Below, piece after piece: positions 15,197-22,685 of a DNA stretch of 31,839 nucleotides. The DNA is from an uncultured Oribacterium sp. GTDB lineage: Bacteria; Bacillota; Clostridia; Lachnospirales; Lachnospiraceae. The stretch spans positions 1-31,839 of the forward strand of contig CABTMH010000064.1 in assembly GCA_902485915.1 (NCBI GenBank), given 5' to 3'. The notes beneath the pieces were generated by a model. The model did not search any database, was not told where the DNA came from, and worked only from the letters and a program-made list of their open reading frames with translations. Both the position numbers and the translations under genes were made by a program. Position 1 is the stretch's first letter, and each line of letters begins with the position of its first letter.

Positions 15197-17121
15197 AATC
15201 CATTCTTCGATGCACGGTACGTCTCCAGATAGATCAGCAGTACTGAAATATCTGCCGGGTTGACACCACTGATACGGCTGGCCATACCGATGTTTTCCGG
15301 ACGGATGCGCTCGAGCTTCTGTCTCGCCTCGATGCGGAGATTTCCGACCTCCTCATAGCATATATCCTTCGGGATGCGCTTATTCTCCATGCGACGGAAT
15401 CCCTCGACCTGCTGCTCCTGCCGCCGGATATATCCCTCGTACTTGATCTCGATGCCGACCTCTTCCCGTACACCGTATGGAAGCTCCGGTCGTTTCGGAT
15501 CGAGTGGATGCAGGCTCTCATAGTCAAGCTCCGGTCGCTTGATGAGCTCTGCGAGGGATACACCGGAACTCAGTGCCGTCGATCCATGTGTTTCCATGAA
15601 GTGATTCACCTCATCACTGTTTCCGATGAAGGTCTTCCGAAGGCGCTCCTCCTCGATATCGATCATTCTGCGCTTCTCGAGCGTCTTCTCGTACTCTGCA
15701 TCAGATACGAGTCCGATAGCATGGCCGATTTTCCGAAGTCGAAGGTCGGCGTTGTCCTGTCGTAAGAGAAGACGATACTCTGCGCGACTCGTCATCATAC
15801 GATACGGCTCTGTACTCTCCTTCGTGACGAGGTCATCGATCAGTACGCCGATGTAGGCTTCCGAACGATCAAGTACGACCGGATCACGATGAAGGATGCG
15901 CATGGCAGCATTGACACCGGCCATGAAGCCCTGCACAGCGGCCTCCTCATAGCCGGATGAACCGTTAAACTGGCCACCGGCGAAGAGACCGTCGATGTTC
16001 ATAAATTCGAGATTCGAGCGAAGCTGGGTCGCATCGATACAGTCATACTCGATGGCGTAGGCATTGCGAACGATGTGTACATGCTCGAAGCCCTTCATGG
16101 AGTGGTACATCTTATACTGTACATCCTCCGGCATCGAGCTCGACATACCGCTCAGGTACATCTCGTTCGTATACAGTCCCTCCGGCTCGATGAAAATCTG
16201 ATGCCGGTTCTTATCCGGGAACTTCATGACCTTATCCTCGATGGATGGACAGTAGCGCGGTCCCACACCCTGGATCGATCCGTTATACATCGGGGAACGC
16301 TCGATATTCTCACGGATGATCTCGTGCGTCTTTTCGTTTGTATACACGAGCCAGCAGTCGACCTGCGGTCGCTGTACCTCGGAAAACGCCGTCGAGTAGG
16401 AGAACGGAATCACCGGTACATCGCCCTTCTGCACCTCAAACTGGGAGAAGTCCAGTGTACGCTTGTCGACACGCGCCGGCGTTCCCGTCTTGAAACGGAG
16501 CATCCGTATCCCGTTTGCCTTCAGGGAATCCGTCAGCTTCGTCGCTGCCTTGAAGCCATTCGGACCGGTATGTTCGATGAGATCACCCGTCAGACAGCGG
16601 GAGTTGAGATAAGTTCCGGTACAGAGGATGACGGCCTGCGCATGGTAGATGGCACCGGATGTCGTCCGGATACCCGTCACCTTCTTATGGGCAGATGTAT
16701 ACGCACTGTTCGCGTCGCACATATCCTCCGTGATCAGTTCCGCGACCTCCGCCTGCCGGATCAGAAGATGCGGCTGATTCTCGAGGCGTTTCCGCATCTC
16801 ATCGGTATAGGCTTTTTTATCCGCCTGTGCACGCAGACTGTGCACAGCCGGTCCCTTCGACTTATTCAGCATCTTCGACTGCAGGAAAGTCTGATCGATG
16901 ACCTTTCCCATCTCACCGCCGAGCGCATCCAGCTCACGGACGAGATGTCCCTTCGAGCTGCCGCCGATATGCGGATTACATGGCATGAAAGCGATGCTGT
17001 CGGCGCTCACCGTAAAGACCACGGTCTCCAGTCCGAGACGTGCCGTTGCGAGTCCTGCCTCACATCCGGCATGGCCCGCCCCGACGACGATCACATCATA
17101 TCTCTCTTCTACTACTGACAT
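15193..17121 (-). CDS. mnmG: tRNA uridine-34 5-carboxymethylaminomethyl modification protein MnmG (GidA)
   Basis: 642 residues, near the usual 620-640. The FAD-binding Rossmann motif is YDVIVVGAGHAGCEAGLA at the N-terminus. Also present are NPHIGGSSKGHLVRELDALGGEMG, the GRCTGDLIEHTG-type loop (here NSRCLTGDLIEHTGPNGF) and DGLFAGGQFNGSSGYEEAAVQG. The C-terminal helical domain ends in ASRISGVNPADISVLLIYLE and recruits MnmE and tRNA. With MnmE it installs cmnm5 on wobble U34. AGGAG precedes ATG 17121. It follows mnmE by 15 bp and overlaps rsmG by 4 bp. Confidence 0.98.
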   Translation of the reverse strand: MSVVEERYDVIVVGAGHAGCEAGLATARLGLETVVFTVSADSIAFMPCNPHIGGSSKGHLVRELDALGGEMGKVIDQTFLQSKMLNKSKGPAVHSLRAQADKKAYTDEMRKRLENQPHLLIRQAEVAELITEDMCDANSAYTSAHKKVTGIRTTSGAIYHAQAVILCTGTYLNSRCLTGDLIEHTGPNGFKAATKLTDSLKANGIRMLRFKTGTPARVDKRTLDFSQFEVQKGDVPVIPFSYSTAFSEVQRPQVDCWLVYTNEKTHEIIRENIERSPMYNGSIQGVGPRYCPSIEDKVMKFPDKNRHQIFIEPEGLYTNEMYLSGMSSSMPEDVQYKMYHSMKGFEHVHIVRNAYAIEYDCIDATQLRSNLEFMNIDGLFAGGQFNGSSGYEEAAVQGFMAGVNAAMRILHRDPVVLDRSEAYIGVLIDDLVTKESTEPYRMMTSRAEYRLLLRQDNADLRLRKIGHAIGLVSDAEYEKTLEKRRMIDIEEERLRKTFIGNSDEVNHFMETHGSTALSSGVSLAELIKRPELDYESLHPLDPKRPELPYGVREEVGIEIKYEGYIRRQEQQVEGFRRMENKRIPKDICYEEVGNLRIEARQKLERIRPENIGMASRISGVNPADISVLLIYLETYRASKNGL

Positions 17122-17136
17122 TCCAGTCTCCTATCT

Positions 17137-18510
17137 CTACTTTCCCATACAGAACTTCGAAAAGATTTCATTAACCAGATCCTCGGATACCTGTTCTCCG
17201 AGGATGTAGCCGAGCTCCTCATAGGCCCGCATCAGATCGATCGTATAGAAATCCTCCGGCATATCCATCGCGATGGAGCGAAGCACCTCATCGAGTGCCT
17301 TCGCAGCCTCACTGAGGCAGTACTTATGACGCTCATTTGTGATGATCACCTGATCGTTGAAACGAAGCTCCTCCTGGAAGAACATCGCCCGGATCTTCTC
17401 TTCCAGAAGATCCATACCGGTCTCCTGCTTCGCACTGATGAAGAGCACCGGACGTCCCGTCTTTTTCTCGAGTTCTTCCTCGCTGATCACCGCCTGAAGA
17501 TCTGATTTATTCATCAGTACGATGCACTTTCGATCGCCGAGCTCCCCGATGATCTGTTCATCCGACGCATCCAGTGGTACCGACGCATCCACGACATAGA
17601 TCAGAAGATCTGCATCCGATGCAGCCTTCAGTGCACGCTCCACACCGATTTTTTCGACGGTATCCTCAGTCGCACGGATACCGGCCGTATCTACGATGGT
17701 GAGGCTGACCCCCTTCAGATTGATATGCTCCTCGAGCGTATCGCGTGTTGTGCCTGCGATATCGGTGACGATCGCACGATCTGCACCGACGAGTGCGTTG
17801 AGCAGGGAGGATTTACCGGCATTCGGCTTCCCCAGGATGACAGTTCGGATACCCTCTCGGAGCCGACGTCCATCATCCGCACTCGCGATAAGCCGTCGTA
17901 TACCGGACAGTATACGCTCAACATGTGTTTTAAGCTCATCTGTAAACCCATCGAGTGAGATATGCTCCGGATCATCGAGTCCCGCCTCGATGAAGGCATC
18001 ATCCTCGAGAATCTGCGCACGATAGCCCTTGATTTCTCTGGAAACCGAGCCGCGCAGCTGACGAACCGATGCCTTCAGTGCATTTTCATTTTCGGATGTG
18101 ATGATATCACCGACGGCCTCTGCCTCTGAAAGATCGATACGACCATTCAGAAACGCACGCTTCGTAAACTCTCCCGGCTCTGCCAGACGTGCACCTGCGT
18201 GAACCACCGCCTCGAGGATTTTCCGCATCATGAGCACACCGCCATGACAGTCGATTTCCACCGTATCTTCACCTGTATATGAACGCGGTGCCCGCATCGT
18301 CAGGATCAGAACCTCATCGAGCGGCTCCTCACCATCATAGATAAACGCATATCTGATACGATGCGTTTCCGAGATATCCACTGCGTGACCGCTCTTCGAG
18401 CGGGCGAGTGTCGACACGATCGGAACCGCATCCGGCCCGCTGACACGTATGATTCCTATACCGGATTCGACGGCAGCCGTCGCCAGTGCACAAATCGTAT
18501 CCTCTCTCAT
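17137..18510 (-). CDS. mnmE: tRNA modification GTPase MnmE (TrmE)
   Basis: 457 residues from ATG 18510, which has GAAGGGAG upstream; the in-frame TTG 15 bp earlier lacks one. The N-terminal tetrahydrofolate-binding domain begins EDTICALATA. The inserted G domain has G1 GKPNAGKSS (227-235), G2 GTTRD (253-257), G3 DTAG (274-277) and G4 NKSD. The C-terminal catalytic Cys motif is CMGK at the very end, where most family members have CIGK. MnmE works as a K+-activated GTPase dimer with MnmG. A promoter lies 60-88 bp upstream. Confidence 0.97.
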   Translation of the reverse strand: MREDTICALATAAVESGIGIIRVSGPDAVPIVSTLARSKSGHAVDISETHRIRYAFIYDGEEPLDEVLILTMRAPRSYTGEDTVEIDCHGGVLMMRKILEAVVHAGARLAEPGEFTKRAFLNGRIDLSEAEAVGDIITSENENALKASVRQLRGSVSREIKGYRAQILEDDAFIEAGLDDPEHISLDGFTDELKTHVERILSGIRRLIASADDGRRLREGIRTVILGKPNAGKSSLLNALVGADRAIVTDIAGTTRDTLEEHINLKGVSLTIVDTAGIRATEDTVEKIGVERALKAASDADLLIYVVDASVPLDASDEQIIGELGDRKCIVLMNKSDLQAVISEEELEKKTGRPVLFISAKQETGMDLLEEKIRAMFFQEELRFNDQVIITNERHKYCLSEAAKALDEVLRSIAMDMPEDFYTIDLMRAYEELGYILGEQVSEDLVNEIFSKFCMGK

Positions 18511-18569
18511 CTCGTCTCCCTTCAAAAAAGCGGACAGTTATCCACCATAATCATCCTAAAACTCCACTT

Positions 18570-18598
18570 ATTCTAATAGCTAATCCGCTGATTTGCAA
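18570..18598 (-). promoter_or_regulatory. Candidate sigma-A promoter of mnmE-mnmG-rsmG
   Basis: On the - strand: TTGCAA (18598-18593), 17-bp spacer, TAGAAT (18575-18570). It gives a leader of about 55 nt before mnmE. Confidence 0.55.
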
Positions 18599-18621
18599 TA
18601 CGTTTAACTGCTTACAAAATC

Positions 18622-18686
18622 GTTACTCTTCACTCGTGTACTGATCATGCAGGGGGCCGGAAGACTGTTGACGAGTGAGCAGTAAC
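18622..18686 (-). repeat. Dispersed palindromic repeat, copy 4 (inverted)
   Basis: The 65-bp unit has terminal inverted repeats GTTACTCTTCACTCGT and ACGAGTGAGCAGTAAC that match at 14 of 16 positions. On the - strand it reads like copies 2 and 3 (CACTCGTCAAC ... CCCCCTGCATGATCAGTACA). It lies between the mnmE promoter and the jag terminator. Confidence 0.8.
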
Positions 18687-18697
18687 TTTAATGCTTA

Positions 18698-18731
18698 CAA
18701 AAATCCCGTATGCGCTTTGCATACGGGATTC
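18698..18731 (-). terminator. Rho-independent terminator of the rpmH-to-jag gene cluster
   Basis: Perfect 12-bp stem AATCCCGTATGC / GCATACGGGATT (18702-18713 and 18719-18730), followed on the - strand by TTTTTGT. It ends the jag transcript before mnmE. Confidence 0.9.
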
Positions 18732-18773
18732 AGTTATCCACATTTTCATCGAAGGATACTCCGATTCGGTGGA

Positions 18774-19961
18774 TTATGCATTTTCTGTTGTCTCTTCAGC
18801 TACGGCAGCTGCTTCTGCAGCTTGAGTCTCCACGACCGGCGCTTCTACCGATTCCGGTGCCTTCTCCTGCCGCTTCTCGTCCTGTGGATACGGCTTCCGA
18901 TCCTTCTTCTTCATGAGGATGATCACATGACGGAACGGTTCCTCACCTTCAGAACGGGTGGTCACATAGCGATCATTCTGCAGTGCGCTGTGGATGATTC
19001 GACGCTCATATGGGTTCATCGGCTCGAGTGCCACCGGCTTTCTTGAGCGGCGAACCTTATAAGCGATGTTTCTCGCGAGGTTCCGAAGCGTTGCCTCTCT
19101 TCTGGAACGATAGTCCTCGGTATCGAGCTTTACGCGGATATAATCCTCCTTGTGCTCCTTATTTATGACGAGGGAGGTCAGATACTGCAGCGAATCGAGT
19201 GTCTGTCCACGCTTACCGATCAGGATACCCATGTCCGGGCCTTCCATATTGAGAAGCAGCTCATTATTGGCATGATCGAAGGATGCGCTGATGTTGACAT
19301 CCATGTTCATCCCCTTCATAAGAGCCGTGATGAACTCTTCGGCCTGCTTCTGTGCTGCCGCGGCTTCCTCTTGGGAAACCGGCTTGATCTCGTGTACCTT
19401 ATGCTCCGGCTCCGGGGTATTCAGGATGGACATGTCCTTTACCTCGTACCCACCGCGCGGATAACGCTTACCAGAAACACGGTCATTACGACGCTCACCA
19501 TGATTTCCCCGATCATTACGCTCATTGCGATCACGTCTCGGACGACGCTCACTGCGATCACGACGATCCGGACGTGCCGTGCGCTCTGTATCCGCTCTAT
19601 TCTCGGACTTCGGGCTCTCATCCTTCTGATCTGCCGTATCCTCTGCCTTCTTCTCTGCAGGCGCTGCGACCGGCTTTTCAGTGAGCGGCTTCTTCGGAGC
19701 TGCAGGCGCGGTCTTCTTTTCCACTGCCTTACCGCTGGTGATATTATGAATCTCCTTCTCGAGACGCTCGAGCTCGGACTTCTGAGAAGCCGCCTTTACG
19801 GAAGCCTCGATGATCCATGGCTTCGCACCGATACCGAAAAGCCCCGACTTACCCTCGACAAGCACAGTGTAATCCAGGCGATCAGATGTGATTCCAAGCT
19901 GAATCAGGGCCTTGGTGATGGCTTCATCCTTGGTTTTGGCTGAAACTCTGATTTTATCCAT
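18774..19961 (-). CDS. jag: Jag/KhpB RNA-binding protein (Jag-N, KH and R3H domains)
   Basis: 395 residues, longer than the 200-330 usual for Jag. The Jag-N domain (2-56) includes EGKSGLFGIGAKP. A low-complexity linker rich in Ala/Lys, then Arg/Asp/Asn (126-165), follows. The KH domain at about 215-280 has the GxxG-type loop GILIGKRGQTLDSLQYL. The R3H domain at about 284-350 has YRSRREATLRNLA and NPYERRIIHSAL. An acidic Ala/Glu tail closes the protein. KhpB binds RNA with KhpA and affects cell elongation and division in streptococci; the jag-yidC pairing is ancient. AGAGG precedes the start. It lies 11 bp after yidC. Confidence 0.95.
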   Translation of the reverse strand: MDKIRVSAKTKDEAITKALIQLGITSDRLDYTVLVEGKSGLFGIGAKPWIIEASVKAASQKSELERLEKEIHNITSGKAVEKKTAPAAPKKPLTEKPVAAPAEKKAEDTADQKDESPKSENRADTERTARPDRRDRSERRPRRDRNERNDRGNHGERRNDRVSGKRYPRGGYEVKDMSILNTPEPEHKVHEIKPVSQEEAAAAQKQAEEFITALMKGMNMDVNISASFDHANNELLLNMEGPDMGILIGKRGQTLDSLQYLTSLVINKEHKEDYIRVKLDTEDYRSRREATLRNLARNIAYKVRRSRKPVALEPMNPYERRIIHSALQNDRYVTTRSEGEEPFRHVIILMKKKDRKPYPQDEKRQEKAPESVEAPVVETQAAEAAAVAEETTENA

Positions 19962-19972
19962 GATAAACCTCT

Positions 19973-21304
19973 TTACTTCTTGTTCTTCTCGTTCTTCTCA
20001 TCATACATCCGGACCATATTCGCCTTCGATGCCAGAGATCCCGGTGCTGCATTACGATTGTAATACTCTGTGGACTCCTTCGTCTTCGCATTCTGCTTTG
20101 CGATGACAGCCATGCGCTTCTCCTCGGCTGTATTGGCCATCGCCTTTGCCTTCTCGATGCGCTTCTCTACGGACTTCTCATCGATTGGTGGCAGACCCTT
20201 CTTCGCACGCTTTTTATTCGTCTTTTCCATCGAAGCCTGCAGAAGCTCCTGATCCGAGAACTTACCGAAGTACTTGTTCATCATGATCTGCTGAATGATC
20301 ATAAAGAAGGAAGAAGCACACCAGTACAGACCGATACCAGATGCGAAGGTGAAGCAGAACCATACCGACATGAGCGGCATCATCATGTTCATGCTCTTCA
20401 TCATCTGCGCGGACTGATCATTGCCCTCTGCCATACCTGCGTTCTGTGCAGTCATGAGCTTCGCACTCAGGTACTGCAGAAGACCGGCGAGGATCGGGAT
20501 GATCCAGTAAACGTTCGGTACGAAGCCCATCGCACTCGGTGCAGTGGAGAGGTTGATACCGAGGAAGTTATTGATATGTGCGGACTGCTCTGCAGCGGTC
20601 TGAATCGCATTGACCGCATTCGCATCGGTAAACACGCTCTGAAGTGCGGTCCACTGATTCGGGTTCAGCTTGTACAGGAAATCGATGATGAAGTTCCCGA
20701 TCTGATCTGCCGTGTAGGAAACATTCTCACCGACACCGAGATTATGAAGCTGAGACAGGATGCTCTTCATACCGTTATCGGTCGCGAAATCCACCAGCTT
20801 CTGCGCTGCGGATGAACCACCGATGGCGTTCATGACGTTCTCGTAGATGGAGTATACATGCGGAACGTAGGCAGGGATGTTCATGATGATACGATACAGC
20901 GCGAAGATGATCGGCATCTGAAGAAGGAGCGGCAGACATCCACCGGTCATGGATGTACCATACTTCTCATAGAGGGCCTTCATCTCCTCCTGCTGCGCCA
21001 TCATGGACGCATTGTCCGTTTTATTCTTATACTTATCCTGGATCGCCTTCATCTCCGGCTGCATGATCTGCATCATACGGGAAGACTTCTGCTGGTTAAG
21101 GCTGGTCGGGAAAAGGATAATTCTCATGACGAGGGTAAAGATGATGATCGCGAGACCGATATTACCGATACCGATTGTCTCGAGCGAAAGATAGATCACA
21201 TTCATGATCGCGCCGAGTACATTTACGATGAGATTCCAGATTGGTCCCAGAATAGGAATCGTTGACGTATTTTTTGTAAGTACAACTAAGGATAAAAAGT
21301 CCAA
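19973..21304 (-). CDS. yidC: Membrane protein insertase YidC (Oxa1 family)
   Basis: 443 residues, beginning at TTG 21304 with a strong GGAGG at a 6-nt spacing; no ATG fits the family N-terminus. Hydrophobic segments lie at about 20-42, 49-66, 122-142, with two or three more around 255-350. R61 in the second of these (IIIFTLVMRIILFP) is the conserved groove arginine. The cytoplasmic coiled-coil loop has MQPEMKAIQDKYKNKTD. The extracellular region between the third and fourth segments is longer than usual. The C-terminal tail is highly basic and can bind ribosomes. Unlike Bacillus SpoIIIJ it has no lipobox. Confidence 0.96.
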   Translation of the reverse strand: MDFLSLVVLTKNTSTIPILGPIWNLIVNVLGAIMNVIYLSLETIGIGNIGLAIIIFTLVMRIILFPTSLNQQKSSRMMQIMQPEMKAIQDKYKNKTDNASMMAQQEEMKALYEKYGTSMTGGCLPLLLQMPIIFALYRIIMNIPAYVPHVYSIYENVMNAIGGSSAAQKLVDFATDNGMKSILSQLHNLGVGENVSYTADQIGNFIIDFLYKLNPNQWTALQSVFTDANAVNAIQTAAEQSAHINNFLGINLSTAPSAMGFVPNVYWIIPILAGLLQYLSAKLMTAQNAGMAEGNDQSAQMMKSMNMMMPLMSVWFCFTFASGIGLYWCASSFFMIIQQIMMNKYFGKFSDQELLQASMEKTNKKRAKKGLPPIDEKSVEKRIEKAKAMANTAEEKRMAVIAKQNAKTKESTEYYNRNAAPGSLASKANMVRMYDEKNEKNKK

Positions 21305-21318
21305 GATTTACCTCCGGA

Positions 21319-21531
21319 TTAGGGAACAGGATCATAACCGCCCTTGGCCCATGGATTGCATCGCAGGATGCGCCATGCCGCCAACAATGAACCTTTGATA
21401 CACCCGTACTTTCTGATTGCTTCAATGGCGTATTGAGAGCAAGTCGGTGTATATTTGCAGTGAGCACCGATATAAGGCGAGATACACTTTTGATATCCAC
21501 GAATCAAACCTACCATGAGTTTCGAAATCAT
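21319..21531 (-). CDS. yidD: Membrane protein insertion efficiency factor YidD
   Basis: 70 residues from ATG 21531, 8 nt after GGAGG; the in-frame GTG at 21537 is too close to that site. The family core is unmistakable: IRGYQKCISPYIGAHCKYTPTCSQY, then AIEAIRKYG, a short hydrophobic segment and RCNPWAKGGYDPVP, with the conserved cysteines. It is a small, peripherally membrane-associated helper of YidC-dependent insertion. It lies 14 bp before yidC and 60 bp after rnpA. Confidence 0.97.
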   Translation of the reverse strand: MISKLMVGLIRGYQKCISPYIGAHCKYTPTCSQYAIEAIRKYGCIKGSLLAAWRILRCNPWAKGGYDPVP

Positions 21532-21591
21532 ATGCACGCCCTCCGGATGTGTATTCTCTTACACACATCCCATCGTCCCACTTCGATACCA

Positions 21592-21960
21592 CTATGCGTC
21601 CGGCGTCTTCTGCGCCTCCGCATCTTTCATAAAGATATGATGCCTGTTCAAAAGATTGAGATACTGCTGCTCAATCTGCTGATAAGTACAGTAATTCGCC
21701 TTTCCGCGAATCACGATGATGATGTCTAGCCCCTGTTTCACTCTGTAATCATTTAATCTGAAGATTTCGCGCATCTTCCGCGCAAATGTATGACGCACGA
21801 CCGAGTTTCCGATCTTCTTCGAACAGGAAACCCCTAAACGGTTGTGCCTGCATCCGTTCTCACAAACATACATCACGAGCGCGCTCGACGCATACGATCG
21901 GCCGGTCTGATAAGCTCTCTGAAAATCACTATTCTTTTTTACGGATGGAAATCGCTTCAT
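21592..21960 (-). CDS. rnpA: Ribonuclease P protein component
   Basis: 122 residues. The N-terminus KRFPSVKKNSDFQRAYQTGRSY and the RNR-like signature KKIGNSVVRHTFARKMREIFR identify RnpA, the protein subunit that helps the RNase P RNA bind the 5' leaders of pre-tRNAs. AGAGG lies about 12 nt upstream. No promoter is evident between it and rpmH, so expression probably depends on read-through of the rpmH terminator. Confidence 0.96.
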   Translation of the reverse strand: MKRFPSVKKNSDFQRAYQTGRSYASSALVMYVCENGCRHNRLGVSCSKKIGNSVVRHTFARKMREIFRLNDYRVKQGLDIIIVIRGKANYCTYQQIEQQYLNLLNRHHIFMKDAEAQKTPDA

Positions 21961-22084
21961 CTTCTCAAAAAACCTCTCCTGCCTGTGTATTTCTGTTCAA
22001 TGCTGTCGACTCGTCTCCTCCCGAGCGGCTTTCGCAGGCGCAGTGCGCCCACAGCCCCCCTCAAAAAACAGACACTGTTATATG

Positions 22085-22110
22085 AAAAAAGACCGCTTTC
22101 AAAAGCGGTC
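22085..22110 (-). terminator. Terminator/attenuator between rpmH and rnpA
   Basis: Stem GACCGCTT / AAGCGGTC with a 4-nt loop (22091-22110), followed on the - strand by six Ts (22090-22085). It lies 18 bp after the rpmH stop. Partial read-through would give more L34 than RnpA. The gap from 21961 to 22084 otherwise holds only a GC-rich palindromic patch near 22035. Confidence 0.9.
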
Positions 22111-22128
22111 TTCATCATATGTCGTGAA

Positions 22129-22272
22129 TTAAACGGTTAATGCTGCTCTACCTTTTGCTCTTCTGGCAGCCAGTACCTTTCTACCGCCTGCGGTTGCCAT
22201 TCTGGCTCTGAATCCATGAACCTTGGATCTCTGTCTGGTCTTTGGCTGTAAAGTCATTTTTCCCTTGTGCAT
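22129..22272 (-). CDS. rpmH: 50S ribosomal protein L34
   Basis: 47 residues, MHKGKMTLQPKTRQRSK followed by VHGFRARMATAGGRKVLAARRAKGRAALTV. The L34 core from TLQPK onward is canonical. The ATG at 22272 is chosen because AAAAGGAGGTG lies 9 nt upstream, giving an extension MHKGK before the usual Met; an internal ATG at 22257 would give a 42-residue protein. The gene diverges from dnaA, as in most Firmicutes. Confidence 0.95.
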   Translation of the reverse strand: MHKGKMTLQPKTRQRSKVHGFRARMATAGGRKVLAARRAKGRAALTV

Positions 22273-22392
22273 ATACTGACACCTCCTTTTCTGATAATCT
22301 TTCAGGACTCCATTGAATTTTCAGTTTTCAATGTTGGACTCCTTGAATAGCCCTTCGTCCTGAAGTAACTTCAGATCTAGGGTAAACATCGC
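22273..22392 (-). promoter_or_regulatory. Structured rpmH 5' leader
   Basis: The 120-nt predicted leader holds CTGAAG-TTA-CTTCAG inside an outer CCCT/AGGG pair, then a second stem CATTGAA / TTCAATG flanked by two GGAGTCC direct repeats. The ribosome-binding site follows. The arrangement could allow regulation, but no known leader class is recognised. Confidence 0.45.
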
Positions 22393-22398
22393 TTGTAT

Positions 22399-22427
22399 AT
22401 TATATAGAAAAGCTTTTTTTTCGTCAA
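22399..22427 (-). promoter_or_regulatory. Sigma-A promoter of rpmH
   Basis: On the - strand: TTGACG (22427-22422), 17-bp spacer, TATAAT (22404-22399). It is the strongest promoter seen in the origin region and fits a ribosomal protein gene. Confidence 0.85.
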
Positions 22428-22429
22428 TC

Positions 22430-22660
22430 CTTTATTTATGCACTTTATCAACATTTTTATCCACTTTTCAACAGTATAAAAATCTGTCCACAAATTGTGT
22501 ACAAAATGTGGATAAGTGGAGTACCAGGCTGACCATCTTTTTGAAAAAGCACAGAATTACGTCATTTTGATGTGGAAAAACAGATGTTCACACATGCTTA
22601 TCCACAGACTAAGTGGCATTGCCTTGCTATTCTATCCACAATCGTTTATAATTTATTCGT
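22430..22660. other. oriC region with DnaA boxes
   Basis: DnaA-box-like 9-mers occur at 22457-22465 (TTATCCACT), 22484-22492 (CTGTCCACA), 22507-22515 (TGTGGATAA, perfect on the - strand), 22571-22579 (TGTGGAAAA), 22598-22606 (TTATCCACA, perfect) and 22632-22640 (CTATCCACA). The cluster lies in the AT-rich gap between divergent rpmH and dnaA, the standard Firmicute oriC position. Confidence 0.9.
22624..22652 (+). promoter_or_regulatory. dnaA promoter overlapping a DnaA box
   Basis: TTGCTA (22624-22629), 17-bp spacer, TATAAT (22647-22652). The DnaA box CTATCCACA (22632-22640) sits inside the spacer, so DnaA binding would block RNA polymerase and give autorepression. Confidence 0.75.
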
Positions 22661-22685
22661 GATTTTATCGTTTAAGGAGCATCTC

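Noticed and set aside
22002..22060. Possible fifth copy of the dispersed palindromic repeat (GCTGTCGACTCGTC...)
   Set aside because: Only about 12 bases at one end resemble the family. The conserved GATCAGTACAC end is missing.
22572..22685. 38-residue N-terminal extension of DnaA
   Set aside because: It would encode across DnaA boxes and the promoter, and the standard start has a good RBS.
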